Source: Dipteris shenzhenensis (Eukaryota; Polypodiophyta; Polypodiopsida; Gleicheniales). Taken from it: DNA of 64,000 bases. Of the stretch, positions 43,430 through 54,489 are shown piece after piece (the stretch's first letter is position 1; the number at the start of each line of letters is the position of its first letter). Position numbers and translations under genes: made by a program. The DNA is taken from the NCBI GenBank assembly GCA_047967505.1, contig CM106539.1; one strand, 5' to 3'. The notes beneath the pieces were generated by a model, which saw only the letters and a program-made list of their open reading frames with translations, was not told where the DNA came from and ran no database searches.

Positions 43430-43935
43430 ATTACCTTTTAGTGGTGCCCTTTTTAAAATATAACTTGTTTGTTTTCTCATGGGGACAACATAATGCTTTC
43501 AATTCCTAATGGAAAGAACCCTCTTTCGAGAGTTCATGAATTCAACATCCAATGGAAATCCCTTAAAATCTTGAAAAAGTTGATTGTATCCCACCTATCC
43601 CCACATGAGAGCAAGGTATCTAAACCAGAAATGATTGGCCCTTAGCCATAGATTCAAAAGATTAAATTATGCTCTAAAAATATTTATGTATACTAAAACA
43701 CGTGTTGATTCCTACTCAACAAAGAAATGGTTATTCAATAAGTTAGACATGGGAGAGGACGGGGTGAAAAAACATGAGGGGGGAAGGGGGAGATGGGAGT
43801 AATGAGGGAGACATTAATGCATGTAGACATCAATGCATAAAGACATTAATGTCATAGAGGTTTCCCAAGGTGCGGGGGAGGGCATAGGGGAACATTAATG
43901 AAAGGAGTAAACATCATGCTCTTTTTTGAATTTAA
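43430..43935. repeat. First copy of a ~0.5 kb duplicated segment
   Basis: Shares AGTGGTGCC, TTACTTGTTTGTTTTCT-like, CCCCACATGAGA, TTGGCCCTTAGC, AAATATTTATGTA and ACATTAATGAAAGG with the segment at 44018-44813 in the same order. Diverged, with indels. Confidence 0.8.
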
Positions 43936-44017
43936 TAGAGGATGAGTTGAGGACTTTAATCAATCTTGCCGCGAGGAGGAGAGGGAGCATAAGTGAAAAG
44001 GGGGGAGCCCCCTCCAG

Positions 44018-44813
44018 TGGTGCCATTTTGATATATTACTTGTTTGTTTTCTTATGTGGGCAACATAATGCTCTAAGCGTATGGTAGGGATTTTCCATTC
44101 TCAATTCCTAAAGAATCTCTTTTTTGGAAGGACTAATCTATATGCACCTCCTTTAGGAGAGGTCATGAATTCAATCCCCAATGGGGAGAGAGTGCTTTAA
44201 CTTTTGGAGAAATTGATTGCACCCTATCCCCACATGAGAACTCGTTATCAAAACCAAAATTAATTGGCCCTTAGCTATATGCTCAAAAGATTAACTTATG
44301 CTTTAAAAATATTTATGTACACTAAAGCATAGGTTGATTTCTACTAAACAATATAATGGTGTTTCGAGGCAATCTAATTCTAGGTTGGAGAGAGTCCTCT
44401 ATCTTGGCCATAACTAGATCTAATCTGAGCGACCTTACTTGGCTTCTAGGAAAGCTCTAGTGGTGAATAGATGTCTTCTAGAAATTAGGGTATGCTTGGA
44501 TCTTCGCAATGTGGGCTTAGCCTTCTAACCCATTTTAAGCCACTTTTTGTAAAGGTCTACTTGGGCTCACCACCCCTTCCTTTTGCTAATATATTTGGCA
44601 TTTAAAAAAAAAAAAGGTTATTCAACTACTTAGAGCGAGAGGAAAGGGATGAAAAGGGAGGTAAATTGACCTAAGGGAAGAGGGGGATATCAGAGTCATG
44701 AGGGATACATTGCATGCATTCATTATTATAATAGAGGTATCACAAGGTGGTTGGAAGGGGGATAGGAAACATTAATGAAAGGGGTGAACATCATGCTCTT
44801 CTCTTGAATTCAA
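44018..44813. repeat. Second copy, interrupted by a LINE insertion
   Basis: Homologous to 43430-43935. The extra ~258 bp at 44356-44613 is absent from the first copy, where AAATGGTTATTC is continuous. Confidence 0.8.
44356..44613 (+). mobile_element. 5'-truncated LINE insertion with poly(A)
   Basis: The insert starts GTTTCGAGGCAATC and ends with GCTAATATATTTGGCATTTA followed by about 12 A. It carries plant LINE 3'-end-like sequence (AAGCCACTTTTTGTAAAGGT, CTCACCACCCC) and a short ILAITRSNLSDLTW-like piece. The uninterrupted homolog at 43.7 kb confirms it as an insertion. No clear target duplication is seen. Confidence 0.72.
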
Positions 44814-46156
44814 AGTTGTCCTATTCCCTTCAAATTCTAGAAAGATACTCTTAGTGGTATATACTCATGACACCTATCCTATATCTTAGCGATATCACAA
44901 TTTGATAGAGTGAGGAAGCAGAATGATTGAATAATCCATCTTCATTGGCCAAAAGTCTAACAAAAGCAACTCATTGGTGGGATAGAATATAGAAAAATGG
45001 GGACTCAGGGTTGGCTTTGCAATGCAAGACAAGCTGCACTGTAGCTCGTTGGGACAATGCAAAAAACTTGTTGCTATCATTGCTTCGGTGCTAGTAGCAT
45101 GTGCGGGGAAAGCACTCATAATCTATGTTGCCAACCTCAAAGGTTGCAAAATTGTAAGATCTTCCAATCTGCATTTTTAACAAGGTGGAAAAACCACTCA
45201 AGCCCTGCCTTAATGCAAGGAAGAAGAGTAGTTGGGCAAAAGGCAACCGTTAATGCCCATTAACAACACTTGACAAAAATTAAACACGAATCTACTCTTT
45301 AAGACGGTCAGCTTGACTAGAAACAAAGGATTCAAGGACGATCGCGCCTACTTTCTATGGACGCTTGGCCGGGAAAAAAAACATCCTAAAATGTCAAAAA
45401 TGGAAGGAGTGGAAATAACACTTGTCTTTCAACTGAGCTGGCCCGTAAGACTAGTAGTGCTAATACTTATTCAACGGTCACACGCGTGAGGACTTTAAAA
45501 CCATTCAGCTGCCCACCAGCCGCCCAAAGAAAAAGTCCAATGATAGACTCTACTTTTGCTTCATCATTGTTGTGGCTGGAGCCTGGTAGCTCCTACCTAA
45601 ATATCCATCAGTCAGTCAGCCCACCTACTATGGGTCGTAATTCAAGCTTCCTGCATGCTGGGCACAGCCATTACGTCCTCCAAAGAAACAACATGAGAAG
45701 CCAGACCTAGAAATAGTAGTCAAGATCACAACAACTTTACAAGTTAAAAAGATCATCGCACAAGCTGATATTCCCGAATCCCTTTCACAAATGTAATGAG
45801 CATCCGATCCACACAAATATTGAGACATGATATGCTTACCCAGAAGGGCCCTTCGGGGTCCTGATGATCTCTCGGACATAGCATCTTCGAACCTGTAAAC
45901 TTTAGCGCTTGTCACTTACTTGGAACAGATCGGAGCTGTAACGTATACGTGCAGATCTTCGGCTGGATGAAACCTAACCTCTCGTACGTAGATACTCATG
46001 TGAATTGTTCAGACATGCATCACAGTACAAGTTGGAACGCTGATATCTGTTGTCAAGAATAGGCTTATAATGCGTTGTACACTGTAAACATGGCTTCCAG
46101 AGAAGCTCTAGACCTTCCCTACACTTAATTTCCTAGTTTATTGAACGGCCGACATC
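44814..46156. other. Intergenic, downstream side of the esterase gene
   Basis: No coding motif found. The part nearest the gene (~45700-46156) should hold its 3' untranslated region on the minus strand. A TTTATT (AATAAA on minus) occurs at 46136-46141, rather close to the stop codon for a polyadenylation signal. Confidence 0.5.
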
Positions 46157-47149
46157 TTAAGCGATAGGATCAGCGTTACTGTTTGTATGCTTTTCTCCAT
46201 TGACGATAGTCTGCTTACTTCTTTCATCCAGCCAAGCCTTCATGTCAGAGAGCACCCGCTCGCTATTTTCGTCCGTTTCACCCTGAATGAGCGAGTGATA
46301 CATCCCCTCATAGAGCCTGATAGTCTTGTCTGTGCTCTTGGCTTTATCGTAGAGCATTTGGCTTCCTTCTGGTGCAGTTATGTTATCTGCTGTTCCATGA
46401 AGAACAAGAAAAGGAACATCGATTTCTCCGCACCTCTTCGCAAATATGTCGCACAACCTGCTCAGCTGCCGCATGGTCCCAACTCTGGGAGGACCAGAAT
46501 ACCTTCTTGGATTCTGAATGATCATTTTTGCTTTGGCTGGATCCCTTAGTGCCTTCCCTATCATGTTGTTCTTGGGCATAACCGCCCAGGTTTCCGCGAG
46601 CCCTCCAAGCAATCCATAGGCTGTGAGGTGCCATCTGGAAGGCTTCATGGGCTCAGGCATGATAAAGAGAGGAGCGGAGAAAATGGCTCCGTCCCATCCT
46701 TGCGGATCCTGCAAGAGCATTAAGAAGGTCGCACCTCCGCCCATTGACTCCCCAAACAAGAACTTGGGCAGGCCTCCATACTCTGGGCGTTCGCGCACAG
46801 ATTGAAAGAAAGAGAGCGAAGCCGCAGCCATCTTGTCGACGTCCTGGATGTAGCCATGCAAGCCATCTGAGCGGCCATGGCCAAGCAGATCGGCACCAAA
46901 GGCAGCGAAACCCCACTGGGCAAAAGCCATGGGGATACGCTGGAAGGACCAGCCGGTGTCGCTGCCATAGCCATGGGTGACAAAGACGAGACCGCGAGGG
47001 GGATTGGAGGAGAGAGGCAGCCAGGACTGGGTAAACAAGGAGCCAAAGGGGGATTGGAAGGAGGAAGTGTGGTGGGAGATGCCATGGGAGGAGTAGAATT
47101 CTGATTCAGGGGTGGAACCCCAGAAGTTTGTGAGGGGGGAGTAGGCCAT
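46157..47149 (-). CDS. CSE: Caffeoyl shikimate esterase-like alpha/beta hydrolase
   Basis: A complete single-exon frame of 330 codons. Order: family-typical NFWGSTPESEFYSSHG (8-23); oxyanion region VTHGYGSDTGW (57-67); ADLLGHGRSDGLHGY (86-100); nucleophile elbow FGESMGGG with Ser135; APLFIMPEPMKPS; YGLLGGLAETWAVMP; the acid LHGTADNIT with Asp255; and YEGMYHSLIQGE with His285. The catalytic triad is complete and the length fits the ~330-residue plant enzyme. Plant CSE hydrolyses caffeoyl shikimate to caffeate and shikimate in lignin precursor synthesis; close relatives act as monoacylglycerol lipases or lysophospholipases, so substrate is inferred from motifs such as NFWG and MKPS. No signal peptide is visible. 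Other frames over it are shadows. It is the only clearly intact host gene here. Confidence 0.88.
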   Translation of the reverse strand: MAYSPLTNFWGSTPESEFYSSHGISHHTSSFQSPFGSLFTQSWLPLSSNPPRGLVFVTHGYGSDTGWSFQRIPMAFAQWGFAAFGADLLGHGRSDGLHGYIQDVDKMAAASLSFFQSVRERPEYGGLPKFLFGESMGGGATFLMLLQDPQGWDGAIFSAPLFIMPEPMKPSRWHLTAYGLLGGLAETWAVMPKNNMIGKALRDPAKAKMIIQNPRRYSGPPRVGTMRQLSRLCDIFAKRCGEIDVPFLVLHGTADNITAPEGSQMLYDKAKSTDKTIRLYEGMYHSLIQGETDENSERVLSDMKAWLDERSKQTIVNGEKHTNSNADPIA

Positions 47150-47981
47150 AGCTGCAAGCGAGGGAGCTTGAGAGAGCAGTAGAAGCTATGGCAAGCAGCA
47201 CTCTAAATGGGTGTGGCAGCCTCTTTGACCAGTTAGATATGGTTGCACCCCCACCGTTTAATTGTCGTGACGTGAAAGGCAGCCAATAATGACCTAGCCC
47301 TCACAATGCTAAACTTATAGTTCTTGGATGATACCCATACCCTCCTTAAGGTGCTTTCACACCAGCCCCCACCTCATGGAGCACGAAATCGGATTGGAGG
47401 ATGGCCGTTGTCGGTTTGGTGATTCACACCACCCGACGGTCATCAAGCTGCTAATTCTCACCACCAACGTGTGATTGGTGTCGTGGTTGGAGGAGATGGA
47501 ATTGGTCAATCATGTAGCAGGCCGGACACAAATCTTTTGTGTCAGTGTCCGAGCTCGTCCCTCCTGCCAACTAAGACGGCATCCCTTCACTCCACCTTAT
47601 GAAAGCTAGCCAGCGGGTGGTGTGAACCGAAGGTGCATAAGAATGCAAAGTTCAAACACTAGTGAACCCCGTAAAGCTTGCTAATGGAAGTGCTACCACT
47701 TATCTGAAGCAAGGGAAGTGCCCCTCAGTTTGCTTCATAATTTCATAGAAGCAATTCAAAACTCTAAGAAGTCAAACGCTTCAAATGCTTTACATGTTGC
47801 AAAAACACAATTATTAACAAGGCATATGAAAAATGAGAAAAAATTTCTTACAAATTGACACCAAACCGTATACTCTACAAATTTTGCACCTCGATGTGAC
47901 CTTGCGCAAACTTTGGTTTGCCATTGTCTTCTTTTGGGTAAGTTGTCTTCTATTTTTTGCTTGCCTCACTAGCTAGCTTCT
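47150..47981. other. Upstream region of the esterase gene
   Basis: The minus-strand promoter should lie in 47150-47700. I see no strong TATA box; a CCTCCAACCACGAC on the minus strand near 47483-47496 loosely resembles AC-type elements of lignin genes, a weak clue. The rest is unremarkable. Confidence 0.35.
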
Positions 47982-48320
47982 TTGGGTCTATTCTGGACTG
48001 GCCATGGCGCCAATGGCAACATGCAGCTCGCCATGGCTTTTGAGACAAGAAATCTCAAAAGCCAGGTCAAGGCACAAGGAACAATGTGCGGGTCGAGGAA
48101 AGTGCTAGCACGGTATCAAATCAACAACGGAAGACACTTTTGCAACATTTACGAAGGGAGAAATAGAAGAAATAAGACTCCTTGCAGAGCAGTAGTAGCA
48201 AGAAGTGGTTGCAGATGCACGCATTCGATTATTGCCATCATAGCAGCAGCAAAGAACAGGAGCTGTGGTGTCACAATTGGTGGGAGCATTCGAGGCAGTA
48301 ACATTAGGCCATTCAAGTGA
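47982..48320 (+). other. Uncertain 112-codon ORF
   Basis: An open frame with MCGSRKVLARYQINNGRHFC and several Cys/Arg-rich words (RSGCRCTHSIIAIIAAAKN). No family recognised. It precedes the transposase-like pseudogene on the same strand and could be a decayed upstream exon, or chance. Confidence 0.25.
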
Positions 48321-48384
48321 TTACCAATCTTGAGTCTTCATAAGCTTTAGCCTACACCCTAAAGTTCATAGAGTAACAACCCCA

Positions 48385-48990
48385 CCAACACCTAAACTAG
48401 CCTGGTGGTTGAAACATCATGCAACCATAGGTTGGTTCAGCTCAATTGCCAGTTATGTGATTGTCCTAAATCAGCATGGTTGAACAAACATTAGTTGTTG
48501 TCTAGCCCGGCGGCATGGTTGAGCAGAAATTAATAGCAATATATTTTTATTTTACTAAACAAGCTCGGTGGTTGGAACATCATGCAATCGTGGCTGCTTC
48601 AGCTCAATCACCAGTTATGTGATTGTTTTGAACCAGCGTGGTTGAACAAACATTAGTTATTGATGACTAGCCCGGTGGTTGAAATTATTGTGTTTCTTAG
48701 TACTTAAATTCGTTAAATTTAATTTACCACCGTTAAATTGTGAAATTCAAAAATGAAAAGTAATATATTGTTATTTTCTAATGGAAAAATTCAGAAATGA
48801 AAAGCAATATACTTGTTATTGTCTAATATGTGAAGTTGAGACCGTCGGGCTAAACCATCCCGGTGGTTGAAACTGTGACAATGTCCCAAACCATCCCGGT
48901 GGTTGAAATTGTGACTGTCCTAAACATGTCCTAAACTAGCCCAGTGATTGAAATTGTGACTGTCCTAAACCTGCGCGGTGGTTGAAATTT
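48385..48990. repeat. Diverged repeats around CCCGGTGGTTGAAA
   Basis: AGCC(C/T)GGTGGTTGAAA-like words recur at about 48400, 48510 (altered), 48570, 48680, 48860, 48900, 48945 and 48975. They form two ~170 bp units (48390-48690) and four ~40 bp units ending TTGTGACTGTCCTAAAC (48860-48990). Confidence 0.75.
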
Positions 48991-49079
48991 GTTTTGCTTC
49001 ATTATATACTTTAATTAGACTGTGTTTTGTATTCTTTTAGTAGTAGCAAAAAGGGGGCTCATTGTTCTATTGTTCCCGC

Positions 49080-49640
49080 ATGTTGGGTTAGCAGACGGAG
49101 TTGTATCTCAAGTTTATGGATAAGAATCCGAACATTTCAATTGGACAGAGGAGCTTTGAGCATTGTAATCCCTAGTACGTCAGGAAACTCAAAGACATGA
49201 ATGTTTGTTGTTGCAAAACATTCAGACTTTGACCTGGCCCGCAAAAAGCTATGAATGACTTGAGATCTAGTCGTGTTGGAGCATTGCTCCATGGGGATCG
49301 ATGCCCATGCCTGCCCAAAGCAGTCTGTAGGCCACCTGGATCCTCATCATGTATTGCAAGTTGGGTCAATAGACGAAGTTGTATCTCAAGTTTATGGATC
49401 AAAATCCGAACATTTCTATTGGGCAGAGGAGCTTTGAGCATTGTAAGCCCTGGTACGTCAGGAAACTCAAAGACATGAATGTTTGTTGTTGCAAAACACA
49501 CATAAGCTTTGACCTAGACCGACAAGCTATGAATGACTTGAGATCTGGTCGTGTTGGAGCATTGCTCCATGGGGATCAATGCCCATGCCTCCTTAATGAA
49601 TGTGCAGTCTGTAGGCCACCTAGATCCTCATCATGTATTG
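49080..49640 (+). repeat. 278 bp tandem duplication of an exon-like block
   Basis: TTGTATCTCAAGTTTATGGA occurs at 49101 and 49379. The copies share CCGAACATTTC, GAGGAGCTTTGAGCATTGTA and GTCGTGTTGGAGCATTGCTC. The second copy is longer open (MDQNPNISIGQRSFEHC). Confidence 0.92.
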
Positions 49641-51161
49641 CAAGGAAGGGTAGGTTTTGTAGCCTAAGGTCTCTGTGGGAGCCAGTGGTTTGTCCGAAGG
49701 GAGAGACCGTGAGTGGCACAGGATTGAATGCATTCGCGGCACATGCAAGCATTGTAGTTTGAAGCTGAAGAAGAAGACATTCAATGTCTATCCAAATGAA
49801 ATGAGGGAGGACAACCATGTTGCTCTAAAATGGAGGAGATTTGAAAATGTCAAGCACCCAGCCAAGGGAGCTTGTAGGTCACATGGTTCAATCCATCCCA
49901 AAATATGTGCTTCACAATTTCACGGCTAGCTAGCAAGATAAGCAGTTCAGGATGTGCCTTTCCAATTTTCCCCGTGACACTATTGTATTTGTCATAGATT
50001 TTGCAGAAAATTATTCTTTTCAAGAACAAGATGAGATACAAAGTGCTCACTGGTACAACAAGTAGATAACAATTCTTGTGCATATCACGTAAAGTCATTT
50101 GCTTGATTCTTCCACGCTTGATGCCAATCTGCTTGGCTGACTCATAGGAGTCTAGGCTAGTGCAATGGACGTACCATTTCTACATTTCAGATGATAGGAA
50201 ATATGACACCCTATTTATGCAGCATGCTTTTCTACTGCATTGGGAATGGCTGAAAAAGGAAAATCACCATGCAAAAAATATAGAACAACATTAGATGGTG
50301 CTGCCTCTCAATTTAAATCAACACGTGGATTCTACTTCATCTCAAGGTTCAAATCCCTTATTAAGCAAGCTCTATTTCAACACCAATTAGCATGCCCTCA
50401 AGAAAAACTCAATGATGCCCATGATGTTGTAACATGGCTTACAGCCAATCTCTCCACAAGCACGTATTCATCATACGGTAAACAAAGCCTTAAGAATATT
50501 ATAGTACATAGAGTGTTCCATGAAGTGAAAGTGGATGAAGTGCAAAGGAGAAGCCGGCACAATTGTGAGAAAATTAGAGTTTGTGGTCTGCATAGCATAT
50601 GGGGCTTTTCAAACAACCAACTGATTAAAAGGAGAAAACTTTCTCGTTTCTACAGTGCATGCATCATATGGGATCATGACAATTGTGAGAACATTGCAAC
50701 TGTGAAGACATGGGAGTGAGAATGACCCGTCTGTGATGGGCTCAACACCCACTCCGCCAGGTCTCAAGGTGGGGATCTTAGGAATCAAATTTAGGTTTTC
50801 TTAACAAATATCCGTTCTTTTCAAGGAATTTTCACATTGGATCTCTAGCATTTATGGCTCTTTTATTGGACCGTTTCTTGTAGCATTCTACCCTTCGCAA
50901 TGTGTTGTCTTTGGTGTTTGTTGGACATGTCTATCCCTCTATCATGAAAATGATTAACTATGGTCTCGATTAGCCTTCTTTGACTTAACCTACCTATGCC
51001 TTCCAATATGTGTCCCTTAATCTAATTCTCCATGTTCTGCTAATATATAGCTATTGCTAGCCGGAACAATCACATTCATCTCTATTTGTTGTCTTGCACG
51101 TTAGCAAGCCATTATAGGCTAGCCGAGCCTACTTAGACTGCTTAACCTTTTCAACCCAATC

Positions 51162-51162
<1 letters not shown>

Positions 51163-51214
<52 letters not shown>

Positions 51215-51246
51215 CCCCGTCCCTCTCCCTCCCTCCATCCCTTTCT

Positions 51247-51303
<57 letters not shown>

Positions 51304-51309
51304 CTCCTC

Positions 51310-51360
<51 letters not shown>

Positions 51361-51407
51361 ATTTTGCTCTCCTCTCTCCCCCCACTCTCTCACTCTCTCT
51401 TTTGTCT

Positions 51408-51444
<37 letters not shown>

Positions 51445-51489
51445 TTTGCTCTCCTCTCTCCCCCCACTCTCTCACTCTCTCTTTTGTCT

Positions 51490-51541
<52 letters not shown>

Positions 51542-51552
51542 CCTCCTTTCAC

Positions 51553-51596
<44 letters not shown>

Positions 51597-51637
51597 GCTC
51601 TCCTCTCTCTCCCCTTGTCTCTCTCTCTCTCTTGTCT

Positions 51638-51677
<40 letters not shown>
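51163..51677. repeat. (CT)n microsatellite with periodic spacers
   Basis: About 515 bp of CT with recurring CTATTTTGCTCTCCTCTCTC and CCCCCCACTCTCTCACTCTC spacers near 51360, 51440 and (altered) 51590. It lies within the transposase-like pseudogene. ORFs over it on both strands are artefacts. Confidence 0.97.
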
Positions 51678-51679
<2 letters not shown>

Positions 51680-51841
51680 ATGGAGTGACAAACAATGGAG
51701 AGACAAATGACGCACCATAGTTTGGGGAGAGTTTTAATGACCTCATTGACTGTCTGGAAGAGGGGGATAACTTTGCAATTGTCATAGATTCTGGGGGGAA
51801 TGAGACAAATGACCCATACTTTCTGTTGCAGTGAACAAAAC

Positions 51842-52163
51842 TGTTATTGCATAACCATGCGGGTTAGTAGCAGTGACTCTGAGGGGTGTGCGAGGGTAGG
51901 TTAGCTGCAATGATTGGCGGTTGAGTCCTCCAAGCGGTTGAGTCTTCAACAGTCTCTTCTCTAACTGTCAGACAGTTCTTGTACGCATGTTATTACTAGC
52001 ATTCCGATGTTCTTTACACAGTTGTTGTGAGAGCTCTTGCTCCAAAATATAGATATCCTCCTTGTTGTGTCTCTATTCACATTCTTTGTATTCTATCTAT
52101 TGATGCTACGCATATCGTTTATTTTTATTTTTCATAGCGTCTGCACGTAGTTATGATGCTACA
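51842..52163 (+). mobile_element. Gypsy LTR (~322 bp), same family as 8977-9312
   Basis: Opens TGTTATTGCATAACC and closes GATGCTACA, then CATTGGCAATCACGATG (candidate primer site). It lands directly after the PYFLLQ block of the transposase-like pseudogene, so it is inserted there. Gag follows on the same strand. Confidence 0.78.
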
Positions 52164-52599
52164 CATTGGCAATCACGATGTGCATTCTTACCATCACGAA
52201 CCATCACGAAAGGGATTCACAATATGGCAATTGATTATCTTGTGGCAAGGTTTTTTGTTTGCGCTCATGTCGTCCGTTCCTTACCGCCATTGCGGAGGCA
52301 CTTCTCATGGAGGTTTGCAGGCCGTTGCACTCACTCTGACGGAGATTCAGAAGGAGATTGCTGCAGTAAGAAGGCACATCCGTGGATTTCAAGAGGAGCT
52401 CCAACGGATGCGATCCGATTCACAGCACCTTGCTTACGGTCGAGAAAGTGCGGAGATCTCAGTGAAGAATCTCATCCGGTGGTCTTAGCAGCAAATTCTA
52501 CGGTTGCTATCTTCCCAGTAGGCATGCATGTGCACACACTCGCAAGGACCTCTTGAGTCCTTAACACCAACGACGCGGTTGTGACGACAGAACAGTGAT

Positions 52600-54222
52600 C
52601 CCGAGCATGGATACATCCTTTCGCAAGGCTCTTCAGGAGGAGTGGACTGGCATCAAAGTATGCCTTCTCATTCAGTTTCACTGCCACGGGTGTGGGTGCG
52701 AGTCTCACTTGATGGTGGACATCGGGTATTGAGTGCATCTTCGTCTCCAACAGCGGTTTCGGCTGCTTCTTGCAATCTCTTCGATCAAGGAGGGCCATCA
52801 AGAGGAGGAGAACCAAACGTTGGAGATGCCGCGATGGCGGGCCAAGTCAAGTATGCCAAGTTTGTGGAGAAAAAATCAAATGACCCGGATGATCATGTGC
52901 GATAGTTTGAGAAGGTGTATGAGGTTAACAATCTGCTGCCCTTGGTACCACTTCAATAGGAGGCAATTTTTGAGTCAACTTTAGTAGGCAAGGCTACACG
53001 GTGGCTAGCAGAGTGTGCAATGGATCACTTTGCCACATACGATCTCATCCGCAAAGCATTCTTGAGACAGTTTCATTAGGAAAAAACGATTCCGAAAACT
53101 CTGGATAGATTGTGACGCTTGGATCAGAGAGATCAGGATGTGGAGGACTATGCATCCAAATTCAACTTACTCTTGCAATGTGTGCCACAAGCGAATCGGC
53201 CTGCTCAAGAGGTACTCAACGACCACTTCATTTCAAGACTCTGTTCCAAGATTTGCGGATGGCGTTGGCCACAGTGGATCGGACACGGCGGACAATGCTC
53301 ATGGTGGTCATGGCACAAGCAGTACAAGCAGGGGAGTCTCTACACAGGAGGATAGCAAAGAACCACAAATCCTCAAAAAGTAAAACCAAGAAGAAACTGC
53401 CAAAATCTAAGAAGTCAGATGATAGCGAATGAAGATTCTGACGTGGCTAGCTCTGACGAAAGCTCTGAAGATACCAGTTCAGAGGAATCTGACTTGAAAG
53501 CGAAGACAAAGACCCAGCGAGCCTCTAAAGGGGGCAAGGGTGCTCTATTGGCTTCTAGAGAAGGATCATTACCTAAAGGTTTGCCAGGTATCTAGTGCAC
53601 TCACTACTACAATCCTGGTCATTCCGCAGTCGAGTGTGCCCTTAATGCGAATTGGTGCGCAATTTGCTTAACTAATACCCACAACATAGTGGGATGCCAT
53701 TATAATGGGCATGGCTAGAGAGCGATTGGTCAGCAGCAGAATCCGGGTGCATCTTTTGTGCAAGAAGAGCAACCACAGCAATCGTTCCAACTGCAATAAT
53801 CGTTCCAATCACAACAGTCATTCCAACGAGGCGGGAGCGGTGGTGGCTGCAGATGCAGACGTAAAGGTCGAGGCCGAGGTCAAAATCAACCGAAATCCTA
53901 ACTGCTCTGCTTACGCGAAGGCCATTGGCAGAACGAGTGTCTAGATGCTCACAAATGGGATCGACAACGAGCGGAGTGTCAAAAGATGACAGGGAAAATG
54001 TCCAGCACTTCTATGGTACACATTGTTGATGATGATCCGTTGGTGTGCTCGGAGATTAGCATAATCACTTGTGCGGGTACCAAGTTGCATGGGCCAACCC
54101 CCAAGAAAGGTGACAAGCTGTTGGATTGGCCAACACAAGAGCAAGTACGACGACAAGTCCGCGAGTTGGTGATAGAGGAGCCACCATTGATGCAACCAGG
54201 GATGTTTTTATCAAAGGTATAG
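52600..54222 (+). pseudogene. Gypsy gag, heavily decayed, two zinc knuckles
   Basis: From GQVKYAKFVEKKSNDPDDHV the capsid frame continues through FEKVYEVNNLLPLVPLQ, EAIFESTLVGKATRWLAECA, MDHFATYDLIRKAFLRQFH, RLDQRDQDVEDYASKFNLLL and QEVLNDHFISRL. It is cut by TAG at 52903-52905, 52957-52959 and 53077-53079 and TGA at 53113-53115. Downstream are a Glu/Ser-rich linker, a knuckle with one Cys lost (CTHYYNPGHSAVEC), a Gln-rich and Arg/Gly-rich linker, and a second knuckle tail (CLREGHWQNEC). The open tail reaches 54222, but no protease follows. Most stops fit CAG-to-TAG or CGA-to-TGA change. Confidence 0.82.
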
Positions 54223-54489
54223 AAATATAGTATTATAATATACTGGCAAAATTTTTCATAAATTATTTTTAAAAGTTTCAAAGCATTGGCAAATTATATC
54301 TTTTGTTATAATTTTTGTTTCAAAACTTGGCTAAATATTCTAGAGCATTTAAAAAACTTTCAATTTTCACAAATATACTAAAAACTAGTTATATTGAAAA
54401 CTCTCTCTTTTCCATTTTACATAATTTCAAAATACATGAAATAGCTAGCATTTAGGATTCTATAGAGTATGCAAAATAGTCCAAAAAAG
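54223..54489. other. AT-rich spacer, nothing recognised
   Basis: AT-rich sequence between the truncated gypsy gag and the hAT relic; no LTR or coding signal. Confidence 0.5.

Larger units (their letters stand above)
49060..51840 (+). pseudogene. Cysteine-rich transposase-like protein pseudogene
   Basis: Coding-like blocks on +, in order: KFMDKNPNISIGQRSFEHCK, PWYVRKLKDMNVCCCKTHIS and LRSGRVGALLHGDQCPC (49.1-49.6 kb, present twice); SLRSLWEPVVCPKG, then in another frame EWHRIECIRGTCKHC and HVALKWRRFENVK (49.66-49.9 kb); DGAASQFKSTRGFYFISRFK, CPQEKLNDAHDVVTWLTANL, IIVHRVFHEVKVDEVQRRSR, HNCEKIRVCGLHSIWGFS and KLSRFYSACIIWDHDNCENI (50.28-50.72 kb); and DLIDCLEEGDNFAIVIDSGG, TNDPYFLLQ (51.73-51.84 kb). 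Cys-rich N-terminal modules and an (S)DGxxxQFKS block resemble large transposase-like plant proteins that lack a firm name. Frameshifts, stops and a microsatellite break it. Family assignment is inference. Confidence 0.6.

Noticed and set aside
42975-43509. Overlapping frames up to 172 codons rich in Tyr, His, Thr, Val, Cys
   Set aside because: Translation of the compound microsatellite; all frames are open because the repeats lack stops.
46187-47157. Several open frames of 75-145 codons overlapping the esterase gene
   Set aside because: Shadows of the GC-rich esterase coding frame; none shows domain motifs.
47982-48320. The 112-codon frame as a host gene
   Set aside because: No start context, motif or recognisable family; kept only as an uncertain feature.
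51160-51785. Frames of Ser/Leu or Arg/Glu repeats
   Set aside because: CT microsatellite artefacts on both strands.
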